From NCBI GenBank assembly GCA_965276765.1, contig OZ255627.1, positions 4,340,001-4,404,000 of the forward strand: 64,000 nucleotides of DNA. The letters are read 5' to 3'. The translations under genes and the position numbers were made by a program. Of the stretch, positions 44,514-54,240 are shown in pieces. Source of the DNA: G965276765 sp965276765. Its GTDB lineage: Bacteria > Actinomycetota > Acidimicrobiia > Acidimicrobiales > Palsa-688. Positions within the stretch are counted from its first letter, which is position 1; the number at the start of each line of letters is the position of its first letter. Below the pieces are notes generated by a model. The model did not search any database. It was not told the origin of the DNA and saw nothing but the letters and a program-made list of their open reading frames with translations.

Positions 44514-44868
44514 CACCACGACCACGACCACGACCTGGACGCAACGACGCCGACCTCTGTGCCGGTAACCATCCGCTTGTGCGACGCGGACTCCCGGCCG
44601 GAGGGCCGCAAGGCTGTCGCCGTAAGCCGTTCGGCGGGAACGGACAGTAACGGCATAGCGCCCATGACCACCCGGAAGGCGGACAACGTGCTCGATTATA
44701 TTGCCGGTTCGGCTACGAGGGGGAGCGGAAGCTACGGCCCGTGCGCTCCGGTCCGGCCGCTTTGGACGATGCACCGGTCGGGGGTGAGCCCCGCCGGGCC
44801 CCGCCGGCTGCCCTTGTCCGGCGCCGGTATGAGCGTCAGACTGGCGGCGAGCACCCGAAGGAGGAGGA
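44514..44868. other. Gap upstream of the MetE-like gene
   Basis: About 355 bp without a convincing gene. It starts with a short cacgac repeat and includes an AT-richer spot (gtgctcgattatattgcc, near 44689). The long leader could contain a riboswitch for a methionine-type gene, but I cannot draw a convincing one by eye. Confidence 0.4.
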
Positions 44869-45963
44869 ATGAAAACCAGCAGCACGCGGATCCTTACCAC
44901 CCATACCGGAAGCCTGCCCCGGCCGGCGGGCCTGGACCGCCACGACGCCGACTCGCTGCGGGCGGCCGTCGCCGAGACCGTGCGGCGTCAACTCGATGCG
45001 GGCGTCGACGTGGTCAACGACGGCGAGGTCAGCAAGCCGAGCTACTCCACGTACGTGACCGAGCGGCTCTCCGGCTTCGGCGGCGAGCCGAGCCCGCTGC
45101 AGATGCGGGGCTTCGAGGCCTTCCCGGAGTTCGCCGAGCGGATGTGGGGCGACCCGGACATGGGCGCCGTCATGGTCAACCCGAGCTGCGACGGACCGGT
45201 CGCCTACATCGACCGGTCAATGCTGGAAACCGATGTCGCCAACCTGCGGGCGGCGGCGGGAGACGCGCCCGACGTCTTCATGTCGGCGGCGTCTCCCGGC
45301 GTCATCGAGATGTTCATGCCCAACCGTCACTACCCGAGCACCGAGGAGTACGTCGCGGCGCTGGCCGATGCAATGAAGGAGGAGTACGACACGATCCACC
45401 GCTCCGGCTTGGTCCTGCAGCTTGACTGCCCCGACCTGGCCTGCGCCTGGTCGCTCGGCCCGGAACGCAGCAGCGAGGAGTTCCGCAAGGTCGTCGCCCA
45501 GCGGCTCGAGGCCCTCGACCACGCCACCCGCGACATCCCGCCCGACCGGATGCGGATGCACCTGTGCTGGGGCAACTACGAGGGCCCGCACCACACCGAC
45601 GTGGCCTTGGCCGACATCGTCGACCTGGTGCTGGCGGCGAGGCCGGCCGCCGTGTCCTTCGAGGCGGCCAACCCCCGCCACGAGCATGAGTGGAAGCTGT
45701 TCGAGGACGTCAAGCTCCCCGACGGCAAGATTCTGATCCCCGGTGTGCTCGACTCCACCACCAACTACATCGAGCACCCCGAACTGGTGGCCCAGCGACT
45801 CGGCCGCTACGCCGGCGTCGTCGGCAAAGAGAACGTCATCGCCGGCAGCGACTGCGGCTTCGCCACCTTCGCCGCCTTGGTCCCCGTCGATCCCAAGATC
45901 ACCTGGGCCAAGCTGGCGGCCATGGCCGAGGGGGCGAGGCTGGCCAGCGAAGCGCTGTGGTGA
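44869..45963 (+). CDS. MetE-like cobalamin-independent methyltransferase family protein
   Basis: A 364-residue single barrel of the UROD/MetE-like superfamily, about half the length of true MetE. It has an opening THTGSLPRP, VVNDGEVSKPSYSTYVTERLSGF, LQLDCPDLACAW (Cys in the zinc position), HLCWGNYEGPHHTDVALADIVDLVLAA and NVIAGSDCGFATFA (second Cys near the end). The HxC...C pattern suggests bound zinc and thiol activation. Short homologues work with separate methyl donors or catabolise other sulfur or methylated compounds; the donor here is unknown. It may not make methionine. Confidence 0.85.
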   Translation: MKTSSTRILTTHTGSLPRPAGLDRHDADSLRAAVAETVRRQLDAGVDVVNDGEVSKPSYSTYVTERLSGFGGEPSPLQMRGFEAFPEFAERMWGDPDMGAVMVNPSCDGPVAYIDRSMLETDVANLRAAAGDAPDVFMSAASPGVIEMFMPNRHYPSTEEYVAALADAMKEEYDTIHRSGLVLQLDCPDLACAWSLGPERSSEEFRKVVAQRLEALDHATRDIPPDRMRMHLCWGNYEGPHHTDVALADIVDLVLAARPAAVSFEAANPRHEHEWKLFEDVKLPDGKILIPGVLDSTTNYIEHPELVAQRLGRYAGVVGKENVIAGSDCGFATFAALVPVDPKITWAKLAAMAEGARLASEALW

Positions 45964-46729
45964 CGCCGCCGGCGGCTCCTAGTCGAGCGAGACCGCCGCT
46001 GCCGAGATCAGGCCGCTCAGCGGCCGAGGTGATCCAGTTCACGTCCGGCGGCGCCCCATCATTCGACTGTGCCATGGGAAGCGGTTACCGCTCGAGGCGT
46101 CAACGCTGATCGCTGTCGCACAAGGAACCCGCTACGGCGACGTCCAGCTGTCCGGCGACACCGTTGGAGCATCACCGGAAGTGGATCCCCTTCCGGGCGT
46201 CCGCCCCTGCTCCAGGCGGCCGGCGATGGGGCTCGGTCCGGCTACCGCTACTTTCGTTCCGATCCTGGTCAGACCCCTATTGTGGGTCTGCTGGCCCCGG
46301 ACCCGTCGCTGTTGTCGATGCTCGGAGTCGCTTCGCACGCCACTTTCCGCCCCCGCGTCCCTGACCTCTTTGCAGCCGAGTCAGCGACCGCCGCTCGAAT
46401 GGCTTCGTAGCATCGACCGGTAGCGGATGTTCTCGCTCGTCACATGCTGGTTGAAGACTCGAATGAGCTGATCGCGTTCGCCGACGTGGGACCTCGGCGA
46501 GGTCGTCGCCGTCGGTCGATGCCGCGGGCCGAGGACCAGGCGGTGGCAGCATTACCTCGGCCCTCACGTAGTAATCGGCCGTCTTGTTGACTCCGACCGC
46601 GGCCAGCAGAACTGGCTTCGGTGCTCGGCCGCGGATCGCTCGCAAAGTCGGAGTCGGGTGCTGGCCGGAAGGGTAGAGACTCGAGCAGGCCGGTGGGAGC
46701 TCATTTTCCCGGCCGAGAGAGGAGTGGCT
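45964..46729. other. Long gap without a supported gene
   Basis: About 765 bp between the MetE-like and aldo-keto-reductase genes. All frames are short or of shadow composition. A minus-strand reading near 46380-46480 (RDQLIRVFNQHVTSENIRYRSM) looks like coding sequence out of a lost gene, but it cannot be identified and has no start. Confidence 0.5.
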
Positions 46730-47593
46730 ATGGCCGATCCCGGGTCGTTGACGGTAGCTGCGGCGGGCAGCATCGACATCGGGGGTGATTTGACGGTGCG
46801 ACGCTTTGGTTTCGGGGCCATGCGGATCACCGGAGACGGCATCTGGGGGCCACCGGCTGATTCTGCGGGGGCTCGGTCGGTGCTGCGCCGGGCCGTGGAG
46901 CTTGGCATCAATTTCATCGACACGGCCGACTCCTACGGGCCGGACGTGAGCGAGACACTAATCGCCGAGGCGCTCCATCCGTATCCCGAAGACCTGGTCA
47001 TCGCCACCAAAGGAGGCTTGGAGCGGACCGGGCCGGGCGAGTGGCCCCATAACGGCCGGCCCGAGCATCTCAAGGCGGCCTGCGAAGGCAGCCTTCGCCG
47101 ACTGCGGCTGGAACAGGTCGCCTTGTACCAGTTGCACCGCCCCGACCCCGACGTGCCGATCGAGGAGTCCGTCGGCGCCTTGGCGGAGCTCAAGGATCAG
47201 GGCAAGGTTCGCCATATCGGGCTGTCAAACGTGACCGAGCACCAGCTCCGCCAAGCTCAGCATCTCACCCCGATCGTCTCCATCCAGAACCGCTACAACC
47301 TGGGCGACCGGTCTTCGGACTCGTTGATCGATCTGTGCGAGCAGGAAGATCTGGTGTTCTTGCCCTGGGCGCCCATCTCCGGGCTCGAGGACCAAGCGGC
47401 TGTGAAAGAAGCGAGCCGACGGCACGGGGCCTCGGCCAGGCAGGTGGCGCTGACATGGCTGCTGGCTCGTTCGCCGGCCGTGCTCCCGATAGCTGGGACG
47501 GCGTCGGTAAAGCACCTGGAGGAGAACGTCGAAGCCACTGGCGTCATGCTGGCCCCCGAGGAGATCGCCGCCCTCAACGCGGTCGCCGGGTAA
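46730..47593 (+). CDS. Aldo/keto reductase
   Basis: A 287-residue NADPH-dependent reductase from an ATG with gagaggag upstream. The barrel shows RRFGFGAMRITG, NFIDTADSYGPDVSETLIAEAL (catalytic Asp and Tyr), VIATKGG (catalytic Lys), YQLHRPD (His) and the cofactor part LSNVTEHQLRQA and VLPIAGTASVKHLEENV. The tetrad Asp-Tyr-Lys-His is complete. Substrates are unspecific carbonyls. It stands alone. Confidence 0.92.
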   Translation: MADPGSLTVAAAGSIDIGGDLTVRRFGFGAMRITGDGIWGPPADSAGARSVLRRAVELGINFIDTADSYGPDVSETLIAEALHPYPEDLVIATKGGLERTGPGEWPHNGRPEHLKAACEGSLRRLRLEQVALYQLHRPDPDVPIEESVGALAELKDQGKVRHIGLSNVTEHQLRQAQHLTPIVSIQNRYNLGDRSSDSLIDLCEQEDLVFLPWAPISGLEDQAAVKEASRRHGASARQVALTWLLARSPAVLPIAGTASVKHLEENVEATGVMLAPEEIAALNAVAG

Positions 47594-47645
47594 CGGCGAT
47601 CCCACGACGTCGCGGCCCGACACGAGCGCAGAACAGGCCGACGGC

Positions 47646-48140
47646 ATGGTGAGACGCCAGCTCGTCGGCATCGACGAGATCGCCGCCATGCTCAAGGTGT
47701 CGCCATCCGGCGCGGCCCGTTCGATCCGCTCGCCCGGCTTTCCTGACCGGTGGCCGGACAGCCAGTGTGGGCCCCGAGCAGGGTGGAGTCGTGGCGGGAG
47801 CGCCAACCGACCCACCGCGGTGGCGACCGCCCCACCCGAGCCCGACTACCACGTGAGGCTGGAGGCGCTCCGACGCTGGGACGACGGCGACGAGCGCTAC
47901 GTGGTCCGCCTCGAGGTGCTGGCGGGGCAGACGACCGTGCCGGTCGAGCGCTACCTGGCTGCGGCGGTCGGGGACCGAATCGTCGGTGAGCCTCGAGGGA
48001 CCGATCGGTGGGCCGCCGAGCGAGCGGTCTACCGGGCGTTGGCGCAGGAGGCCGCAGCGGCGGTCGGCCGCCAGATCGAGCGCGTCAGTGACCTGTGGGC
48101 CATACCGGCTGTCGAGTGGCTCCGCGTCGGCTCCCGCTGA
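47646..48140 (+). CDS. Hypothetical protein with disrupted N-terminal HTH
   Basis: A 164-codon frame. The start LVGIDEIAAMLKVSPSGAARSI is an AlpA-like HTH; the natural continuation of that HTH (PVWAPSRVESWRERQ) lies in another frame beginning near 47738 where one C is missing (gaccgg for gacccgg). The C-terminal half (YHVRLEALRRWDDGDERYVVRLEVLAG ... RALAQEAAAAVGRQIERV) returns to the first frame and looks coding. Two compensating single-base changes would explain this. No function recognised for the C-terminal part. Confidence 0.45.
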   Translation: MVRRQLVGIDEIAAMLKVSPSGAARSIRSPGFPDRWPDSQCGPRAGWSRGGSANRPTAVATAPPEPDYHVRLEALRRWDDGDERYVVRLEVLAGQTTVPVERYLAAAVGDRIVGEPRGTDRWAAERAVYRALAQEAAAAVGRQIERVSDLWAIPAVEWLRVGSR

Positions 48141-48226
48141 GCAGCTACGGTTTACCGCCCCGGCCGTTGGGGCAACTATGCACGTACCGTCGCTTCCGGG
48201 CGGCCAGGGACCGAGGAGGTCACGTC

Positions 48227-48523
48227 ATGGCCACAAAAGCGCTGCTGGTGAAGCTGGAAGCCAAGCCCGGCCAGGAGGACGCGGTGAAGCAGTTCCTGCT
48301 CTCCGCGTTGCCGCTGGTCGAACAAGAGCCCGGCACCAAGCCGTGGTTAGCCGTCCAGTTCGGGCCGTCGACCTTCGGGATCATCGATGCCTTCCCCGAT
48401 AACGGCGCCCGTGACACCCATCTGAACGGCCCGGTCGGCCAGGCCCTCAGCCAGCGCGGCGACGAACTGTTCAGCCGACCCCCCGAAATCTCACCGTTGG
48501 ATGTGCTGGCCAACAAGCTCTAA
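48227..48523 (+). CDS. Antibiotic-biosynthesis-monooxygenase-like protein
   Basis: A 98-residue alpha/beta barrel protein from an ATG with gaggaggt upstream. The opening ALLVKLEAKPGQEDAVKQFLLSALPLVEQEPGTKPWLAVQFG and FGIIDAFPDNGARDTHLNGPVG follow the ABM/dimeric alpha-beta barrel pattern of small quinone or heme-related enzymes and stress proteins. No catalytic residue can be assigned. Its end overlaps a remnant of lhr on the other strand. Confidence 0.8.
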   Translation: MATKALLVKLEAKPGQEDAVKQFLLSALPLVEQEPGTKPWLAVQFGPSTFGIIDAFPDNGARDTHLNGPVGQALSQRGDELFSRPPEISPLDVLANKL

Positions 48524-49010
48524 CGCACCGCGTACACGCTCGGTTGGGAGGCCGTCGCAGTAGGTCACGGTGTTGGTGCGCACGGCCGGTACCCGGGGGC
48601 CGGGTGTGATGATGCCGACCAGGTTGAGCGGGTCCGTGGCCGAGAGAGACACACCTCGCCGGCTCGCTCCTGGCGGCGCACGGCGCGCAACTGCTCGACG
48701 GCCTCGGGGAGGGCGTACTGCTCGCCGGTGAACCCGGTGACGAACCGGCCGCCGCGCACGGTGCCGCGCGCCTCCAGGCGCCGCAGGGCCCACAGCACGT
48801 CCCGCCACGGCAGGGCGACGGTCTCGCGGACGAGCAGGTCGTGCACCACGACGCCCCATCGGGCCAGTAGCTGCTCGGCCACGGCTTCGGCCAGCGCGTC
48901 GCGGTCCTCCACCGCGCCGGCCTGGGGCATCAGCGACCACCGCCCTCCGCCGGCGGCAAAGCCGTCGGCGGTGACCAGACCCCATGTTGCTGCACGCCAC
49001 CGTCTGGACC
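48491..49010 (-). pseudogene. Remnant of lhr-type helicase C-terminus
   Basis: Minus-strand segments DALAEAVAEQLLARWGVVVHDLLVRETVALPWRDVLWALRRLEARG and RFVTGFTGEQYALPEAVEQLR continue, after a one-base shift near 48650, as SLSATDPLNLVGIITPG. This is the last part of the Lhr large helicase. The ATPase core, which should lie upstream, is absent, and an NTF2-like gene follows instead. It is a dead fragment. Confidence 0.75.
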
Positions 49011-49132
49011 CGGCCCCACGTCGACGCCACCGACCCGCAAGTCCCCGTCGCACGAGCCGACCCGCCTCGGAGACACGCGTTCGAGTTCGGTCGACGTGCA
49101 GGTCAACATCGCTGGTGTCCGCAGGGGATGGG

Positions 49133-49570
49133 CTACCGGCCGTGCTCGTCGCGGAGGAGCATGCCGACGCCGTACCAGCCCCAGTAGACGCGGTGGGCGG
49201 TGATGAGGCCGTCGCTGACCTCCATGACCTCGACGATGTCCATCTGATCACCGTCGGGCGTTTGGCGCGGATATTCCCAGGTGACCTGGCCGCCGTCGGC
49301 GACGAACCCGGTGCGGTACCGGCGCCGCTGTGCCGGCTGGTGAGCGAAGACCTGCTCGACGAAGCGGCCGAGCGCCGCCCGGCCGGTGACGACGCCCTCT
49401 TCACTACCCAACAGGTGGCACACCAATGGGCTCTCCAAGGTGGCGTCGGGATGGTAGAGCGCCATGGCCGCGTCGAGATCCTTCGCTCCGAGGGCCTGGT
49501 CCCACGCCTCGAAGATGTGCTCGATCGCCGGGTCGACGGCGGTGGTCGCGGTGGTTGGCTTGTCGGTCAT
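49133..49570 (-). CDS. NTF2-like (SnoaL) family protein
   Basis: A 145-residue NTF2-fold protein: IEHIFEAWDQALGAKDLDAAMALYHPDATLESPLV, then GRAALGRFVEQVF and a C-terminal DIVEVMEVSDGLITAHRVYWGWYGVGML. It is divergent from an ArsR-like regulator with about 95 bp between them, which suggests control by it. Ligand-binding or isomerase role possible; not determined. Confidence 0.82.
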   Translation of the reverse strand: MTDKPTTATTAVDPAIEHIFEAWDQALGAKDLDAAMALYHPDATLESPLVCHLLGSEEGVVTGRAALGRFVEQVFAHQPAQRRRYRTGFVADGGQVTWEYPRQTPDGDQMDIVEVMEVSDGLITAHRVYWGWYGVGMLLRDEHGR

Positions 49571-49665
49571 GGGCCTGTCCCTTTCACTCGGTTGTACGAC
49601 CCGAGGGACGCTAAGACGCTAACGTTTCGCTCTAGCACGGAGTGTGCTTGCGCGATGCTGGGCCG

Positions 49666-50380
49666 ATGACTGGCGACGCAGGATCGCCACGAGATCGGGA
49701 CCTGACACCGATCGGCGCCTTGCTCGGCCATCCGGCTCGCGCCGCCATGCTGGCCGCCCTCGCCGATGGACGGTCGCTGCCCGCCGGAGACCTGGCACGA
49801 CACGCCCGGATAGCCCCGGCGACCGCTACCGCCCATCTTCGCCGGCTGGTCGACGGAGGCCTCGTGCGAGTGCGGTCCCAAGGCCGTCACCGCTACCACG
49901 AGCTCGCCGGTCCCGACGTCGCGACGGCGCTGGAGGCGGTGGCCCGGCTTGCCCCTCCCGTCGAGATCCGGTCGCTTCGCCAATACCGCACCCAGGCGGC
50001 CATCACCGAAGCGCGCACCTGCTACGACCATCTCGCCGGCCGTCGCGGCATGGAGTTGCGCGACCGGCTCCTGGCCGCCGACGTGCCTGGACCAACATGG
50101 CGACCGTGATCACGTGGTCACCGACCAGGGAAGAGTCCGGCTGGCCGACCTCGGCGTCAGCGTCGACGACCTCGTCAAGTCACGGCGGGTGTTCGCTCGA
50201 AGTTGTATTGATTGGACCCACCGTCGGCCCCACCTCGCCGGAGCCCTACCCGCGGCGATCACCACAAGACTTCTCGATCTCGGATGGATCAGCCGCCTCG
50301 ACGGCCGCGGCCTGCGAGTCGCCGAACGCTACGACCAGCACCTCGATGACTGGCTACCCGTGCCCGACCCACTGCGATAG
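49666..50380 (+). pseudogene. ArsR-family regulator, frameshifted
   Basis: The first 148 codons give a winged HTH (IGALLGHPARAAMLAALADGRSLPAGDLARHARIAPATATAHLRRLVDGGLV) and end early at 50109. The next frame carries the expected second half: VVTDQGRVRLADLGVSVDDLV ... CIDWTHRRPHLAGALPAAITTRLLDLGWI. One extra C near 50086 (gtgcctgg instead of gtgctgg) explains the break. The repaired protein would be about 237 residues. It is divergent from the NTF2-like gene, its likely target. Confidence 0.75.
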
Positions 50381-50406
50381 CGGGATCGCTGACCGGGCAT
50401 CGAGGC

Positions 50407-50525
50407 CTATCGCTTGGACAGGCCGCCGTCGACGAAGTACCGCGATCCGGTGACGTGAACAGGGCGACGGCAGCGACGCCTTCAGGCGTTCCGGCGCGGC
50501 CGAGCGGGACGTTGCCGATGACCTA
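50407..50525 (-). pseudogene. SDR C-terminal remnant
   Basis: On the minus strand IGNVPLGRAGTPEGVAAVALF shifts by one base into SRYFVDGGLSKR and a TAG. This is the end of a short-chain dehydrogenase, with the rest missing. Confidence 0.6.
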
Positions 50526-50566
50526 GTTCCACTTGCTCGAAATGAAGTTCACGAACAGATCAAGTT

Positions 50567-50819
50567 TCAGGCGGCCGCGAGGTGGGAGTCGACGTAGTCG
50601 TCGAGGGCACGGTCGAGGTGTCGCCAGGCGGTGGCCAGGGACTTCGAGTGGATAGGTCGTCGGGTAGAGCGGGGTCGAGTTGGACCAGGCCCGGGGCGAG
50701 GACTCGCCCGTAGGTTTTGGTGAACAGCACGGCGACGCGCCGGCCGAGGGTGGTGAGCTGGTAGCGGTGGGAGTGGGGATGCGTTCGATGAGTCCTTTGC
50801 GTCTCAGTCGGCGCAGGTC
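50567..50819 (-). pseudogene. 3' part of a gene split by IS110
   Basis: Minus-strand sequence starting DLRRLRRKGLIERI continues, with two single-C losses, through HRYQLTTLGRRVAVLFTKTYGRVLAPGLVQLDPALPDDL and ATAWRHLDRALDDYVDSHL to a TGA. This is a winged-helix domain. It directly continues the protein ending QATYD at 52743 on the other side of the IS110 element. Confidence 0.75.
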
Positions 50820-50904
50820 ACTGGTCCACCATTGTTGTTGTGAGGTCTGTCAGGGTTCTGGGTCTCGGTGAGGGTGGGGGTGACGGCCTGCGTAGGTAGC
50901 TCGT

Positions 50905-51068
50905 TGAGGGCCACTACGACACTGCCGCCCCCCACCTTCTCCGGGCCCCGGGACCGGCAACAGAGGGAAGCGCCGTAGAGCGCCAGTCAGTGACCGCCCG
51001 GCGGGACCCGATCACCGGGAAGTACGTCAGTACGTCGTCGGATTGAGAAGAAGGGAAGGAGCGTCAGA
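50905..51068 (+). ncRNA. Candidate IS110 bridge RNA region
   Basis: The noncoding stretch between the left element end and the transposase start is GC-rich and can fold. IS110 elements are known to encode a bridge RNA in such an end that pairs with target and donor DNA. Boundaries and loops are not resolved here. Confidence 0.25.
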
Positions 51069-52342
51069 GTGGAGACAGCCGCGGACCTGGACCCGGTCGC
51101 CTATGTGGGGGTCGACTGGGGCAGCGAGGAGCATGCTGTTTGCGTTTTGGATGACAGTGGGCGCAAGAGGAGCTCGTTTGTCGTGGGCCACAGCCGAGAC
51201 GGCTTCGAGAAGTTGGTCAAACGCTTGGGGGCGCTCGGCCCGGCCGGGGTGGTGCCGGTGGCGGTGGAGCGGCCTGATGGCCGGCTGGTGGACGTGCTGT
51301 TGGAGGCTGGCCACTCGGTGGTGCCGGTGTCGCCCAATGCCATCAAGGCCTGGCGGGAGAGCGAGATCGTCTCGGGCGCTAAGGACGACGCCGGTGACGC
51401 GGAGGTCATAGCCGAGTACCTGAGGTTGCGGTCCCACAAGCTGGCCGTGCTCTCGCCCTTCAGCGACGAGACCCGGGCCTTGCGTGCGGTGGTGCGCGCC
51501 CGGGATGATCTCGTCGAGCAGCGCGTCGCCGCCCACAACCAGCTCGAGGCGTGCCTGGACGCATTCTGGCCGGGCCCCAAGGCCCTCTTCGCGGATATCA
51601 CCAGTGCGATCGGGCTGGCCTTCTTGGAGCGCTACCCGACCCCGACGTCGGCGCGGGCGATGGGCGAGAATCGGATGCAGGCGTTTTTGACCAAGCACGG
51701 CATTCGGGCCGGCGGTCCGCGGCCGAGCTGATCGAGCGGCTGCGCTCGGCCCCAGAGGGCATCGGCGACAGCTCCGAAACCGACGCCCGCCGCGACGCCG
51801 TGTTGAGCTACATCCGGGTCATCCGGGCGCTCAACACCTCGATCAAGGCCCTCGACCGTTCGATCATCGCCCACCTGGGTGAGCATCCAGACGCCGAGAT
51901 CTTCACATCACTGCCACGTTCCGGTCAGGTCAACGCCGCCCAGATGCTCGCCCAGTGGGGCGACTGCCGCCAAGCCTACGACTCTCCCGACGCTGTCGCC
52001 GCCCTGGCCGGGGCCAGCCCAGTCACCAAGAAGTCGGGCAAGTACGAGGCCGTCCACTTCCGCTGGGCCTGCGACAAACGCTTCCGCAAAGCGATCACCA
52101 CCTTCGCCGACAACTCCCGTCACGCCAGCCCCTGGGCAGCCGACATCTACCGGCGAGCTACAGACCGCGGTTGTGATCACCCGCACGCCATCCGGGTTCT
52201 GGCCCGGGCCTGGATTCGGGTCATCTGGCGTTGCTGGACAGACCGCGTCGCCTACGACCCGGCCAAGCACACCGCGGCGGCTCGCCTCCTTGCCGCCACC
52301 ACGACCGAGCAGACCGTCGATGCCGATCAGCGGGCGGCGTAG
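51069..52342 (+). pseudogene. IS110-family transposase, one-base frameshift
   Basis: A DEDD recombinase of about 424 codons from GTG. The RuvC-like N-terminal half (YVGVDWGSEEHAV, VERPDGRLV, GAKDDAGDAEVIAE) runs to a stop at 51731. The C-terminal half (SGRRSAAELIERL, SLPRSGQVNAAQMLAQWGD, VAALAGASPVTKKSGKY) is in the next frame. Loss of one base near 51702 (ggcattcgg for ggctattcgg) explains it. The next gene starts immediately after its stop. Confidence 0.85.
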
Positions 52343-52681
52343 ATGACCAGCAACAGATCCCCGTCGCGTAACGATGGCGTAACGACAACGGCCTGCCCCA
52401 GATGCGGCGCTGCCTTCGTTGCCGTGGGCCGGCGCCGGTGGTGCTCCGACGCATGTCGTCAGGGAGGGCATCGCTTGCGCCACCAACCAAGCCCAGCCAC
52501 CTTGGAGCTGCCGGCGCCGCGGCCAGCCAAGCTCGGAACCGTCTACGTGTGCCCCAGCTGCGAGCAGCGCTACCTCGGCGAGCAGTACTGCGCCGAGTGC
52601 CGAACCTTCTGCCGCCGGGTTGGCCACGGAGGGCTCTGCCCGTGCTGCGACGAGCCCATCTCGCGCGAAGAACTCACCTGA
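52343..52681 (+). CDS. Zinc-ribbon passenger protein of the IS110 element
   Basis: A 112-residue protein whose ATG follows the transposase stop without a gap. The first ribbon has CPRCG ... RRWCSDACRQ, followed by a linker and a second part with YVCPSCEQRYLGEQYCAECRTFCRRVGHGGLCPCCDEP. The cysteine pattern suggests two or three bound zincs. It is clearly related to the 58855-59220 protein inside the IS21 element (shared WCSDACR/YCSDACR, LGEQYCAEC/LGEQHCETC, RRVGxGGxCPxC). Function unknown; an accessory role in transposition or its control is inference. Confidence 0.8.
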   Translation: MTSNRSPSRNDGVTTTACPRCGAAFVAVGRRRWCSDACRQGGHRLRHQPSPATLELPAPRPAKLGTVYVCPSCEQRYLGEQYCAECRTFCRRVGHGGLCPCCDEPISREELT

Positions 52682-52740
52682 GACGCTGTCATCCGAGGCC
52701 ACGAGATTGTTTTTTCTCTGCAGGGGTTGACACAGAGGGT

Positions 52741-54107
52741 GTCGTAGGTGGCCTGGCGGGCCGTGTAGGGCTGGTCGAGCACGGTGGCGACCAGCTCGGT
52801 GAGCTGGGGGTTGTTGAACCCGGCAACGACGTGAGCGAAGCCGACGATGGCAGACATGACCGCCATCACTCGTTTGTCCCCGAAGCGCAGTCCGGGGGCG
52901 TGGAGGCCGTCGGGGGTATCCGACGGACAGGTCACCTGGGTGAAGGTGACCACGTCGGGAGCGGGGACGGCGTCGGATGCTTGTGCGTCGCAGAGGCGAC
53001 GGTTGGCGGCTTCGCCAACAGCCCGGAGGGCTTTCCAGTTCTCAGCAGTGACGCGTCGGCCGATCCCGAAGTCTCGGGTGTTGGAGATCACCAGTTCCGT
53101 TCGAAGCGCCCGGTGCTCCTTGAAGTACTGCTTGAGGCGAGCCGACTTGTAATAGCAGCAGACCTGGGGGTCGACGCCGCGGGTGATCACCTTGGTCCGA
53201 AATGCCCCCGGGGTTCGAGAGTTCACCTTCCGGTCGAAGATGATGGCCACCTGATCGGGGCGTCCCACGTCGAGATGGTCGCGGATCAAACCCTCGAAGA
53301 ACATCCGGCCTGCTTGGGGACGGTAGAAGACCCGGGTGTCGGAGATCTCGAACTGGCGGAAGGCCAGGGCGTAGGTGTAGCCGTGGCGAAGATCGGATCG
53401 GGTGAACGGGGAGGGAAGACGATGAACCCACCGCCAGAAGAAGCTGTGCACCGCCCCCGAGCCGAGACGGTCACAGATCCGCTGCAGCGCCTTGGGGTCC
53501 TCACATGAACCGAAACCGTTGTCGAGCGCCTCGTAGCCGATACCAGTCTTGTCGCATTGGCGTTTGGCCCACTCGTGACCGTTGAGGTAGATCCAGATCG
53601 GCCACGGCGCATAACCGTTGGTCTTGACGAACGCCGGCCCCACTCCGGGTCCCAGAGGTAGAAGTAGAAGTGGTTCACGAACGCCATCTGCCGTCCCCAC
53701 TCCATGTGAGGGTGAGCCCGGTACTCCTGGCCCTTGGCCGGCCACGAACGCCACACCGACGCCTTCTCCTGAGCGATACCGACCATCACCACCTTCCCGT
53801 GGCCACCATCGGCTGCCGCTGCGTCGATCAGGGGGCGAGCCGTCGCCTCCTTGCTCTCCCCCTTCTTGAAGTAGATCACCGGGATGCCCTCGTCTTTGGC
53901 GAAGCGGTGGATGTCTTTCACGTAGCCGTCGCCGATCTTGCCGAACGCCGCCGAGGATGGGATCGGGAACCGGCGCTGCCAACGCAAGAACCGGCACACC
54001 TGGCCCACCGACTGCAGCTTGGGCACATAGCCCTGCAAGAAGAACCGGTCCACCGACCGGCACTCCAACGCCGTGTGATCCCGCAGTAGGGTCGCGTAGT
54101 CGGCCAT
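52741..54107 (-). pseudogene. 5' part of a gene split by IS110, with a one-base deletion
   Basis: The protein starts MADYATLLRDHTALECRSVDRFFLQGYVPKLQSVG and runs to QATYD, where IS110 enters. One G/C is missing near 53636-53641 (ggggccgg for ggggcccgg), splitting it into two frames at WDPEWG/PAFVKTNGY. Repaired and joined to 50567-50819 it would be about 540 residues. Visible features: Lys-rich stretches, DFGIGRRV, several Cys and a C-terminal winged helix. I have the impression of a conserved multi-copy family in Actinobacteria but know no function for it. Confidence 0.7.
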
Positions 54108-54154
54108 CGAAGCCTCCTTGGTTTCAGCAACCCGGAGACTACGACCGGCGCAAC

Positions 54155-54180
54155 GAGGGCGCTTCCGCGGGAGCGCCCTC
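54155..54180. terminator. GC-rich hairpin
   Basis: gagggcgct and agcgccctc pair perfectly around an 8-base loop, upstream of the split gene and beside the IS border. It resembles an intrinsic terminator without a T-run. Confidence 0.45.
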
Positions 54181-54240
54181 AGCGCGAATCGCCCAGCTTT
54201 GACTTTCTTGGCGGTATGAGGCTCGCTCGCTACCTAGCTA

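Larger units (their letters stand above)
50820..52740 (+). mobile_element. IS110-family element with zinc-ribbon passenger
   Basis: An element of about 1.92 kb with a long left noncoding end, a DEDD transposase gene and a small zinc-ribbon gene. Its borders come from the interrupted host gene: host reading stops at gtc 52741-52743 and resumes at gtc 50817-50819, so a shared gtc marks both junctions. There are no clear terminal inverted repeats, as usual for IS110. Confidence 0.75.

Noticed and set aside
44514..44868. A riboswitch upstream of the MetE-like gene
   Set aside because: The long leader is suggestive, but no SAM, SAH or cobalamin consensus could be aligned by eye.
40806..50000. A second copy of the tRNA-Cys 3' end (attR)
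   Set aside because: None was seen by eye downstream of the relaxase; the right border may lie elsewhere or be degraded. A sequence search is needed.
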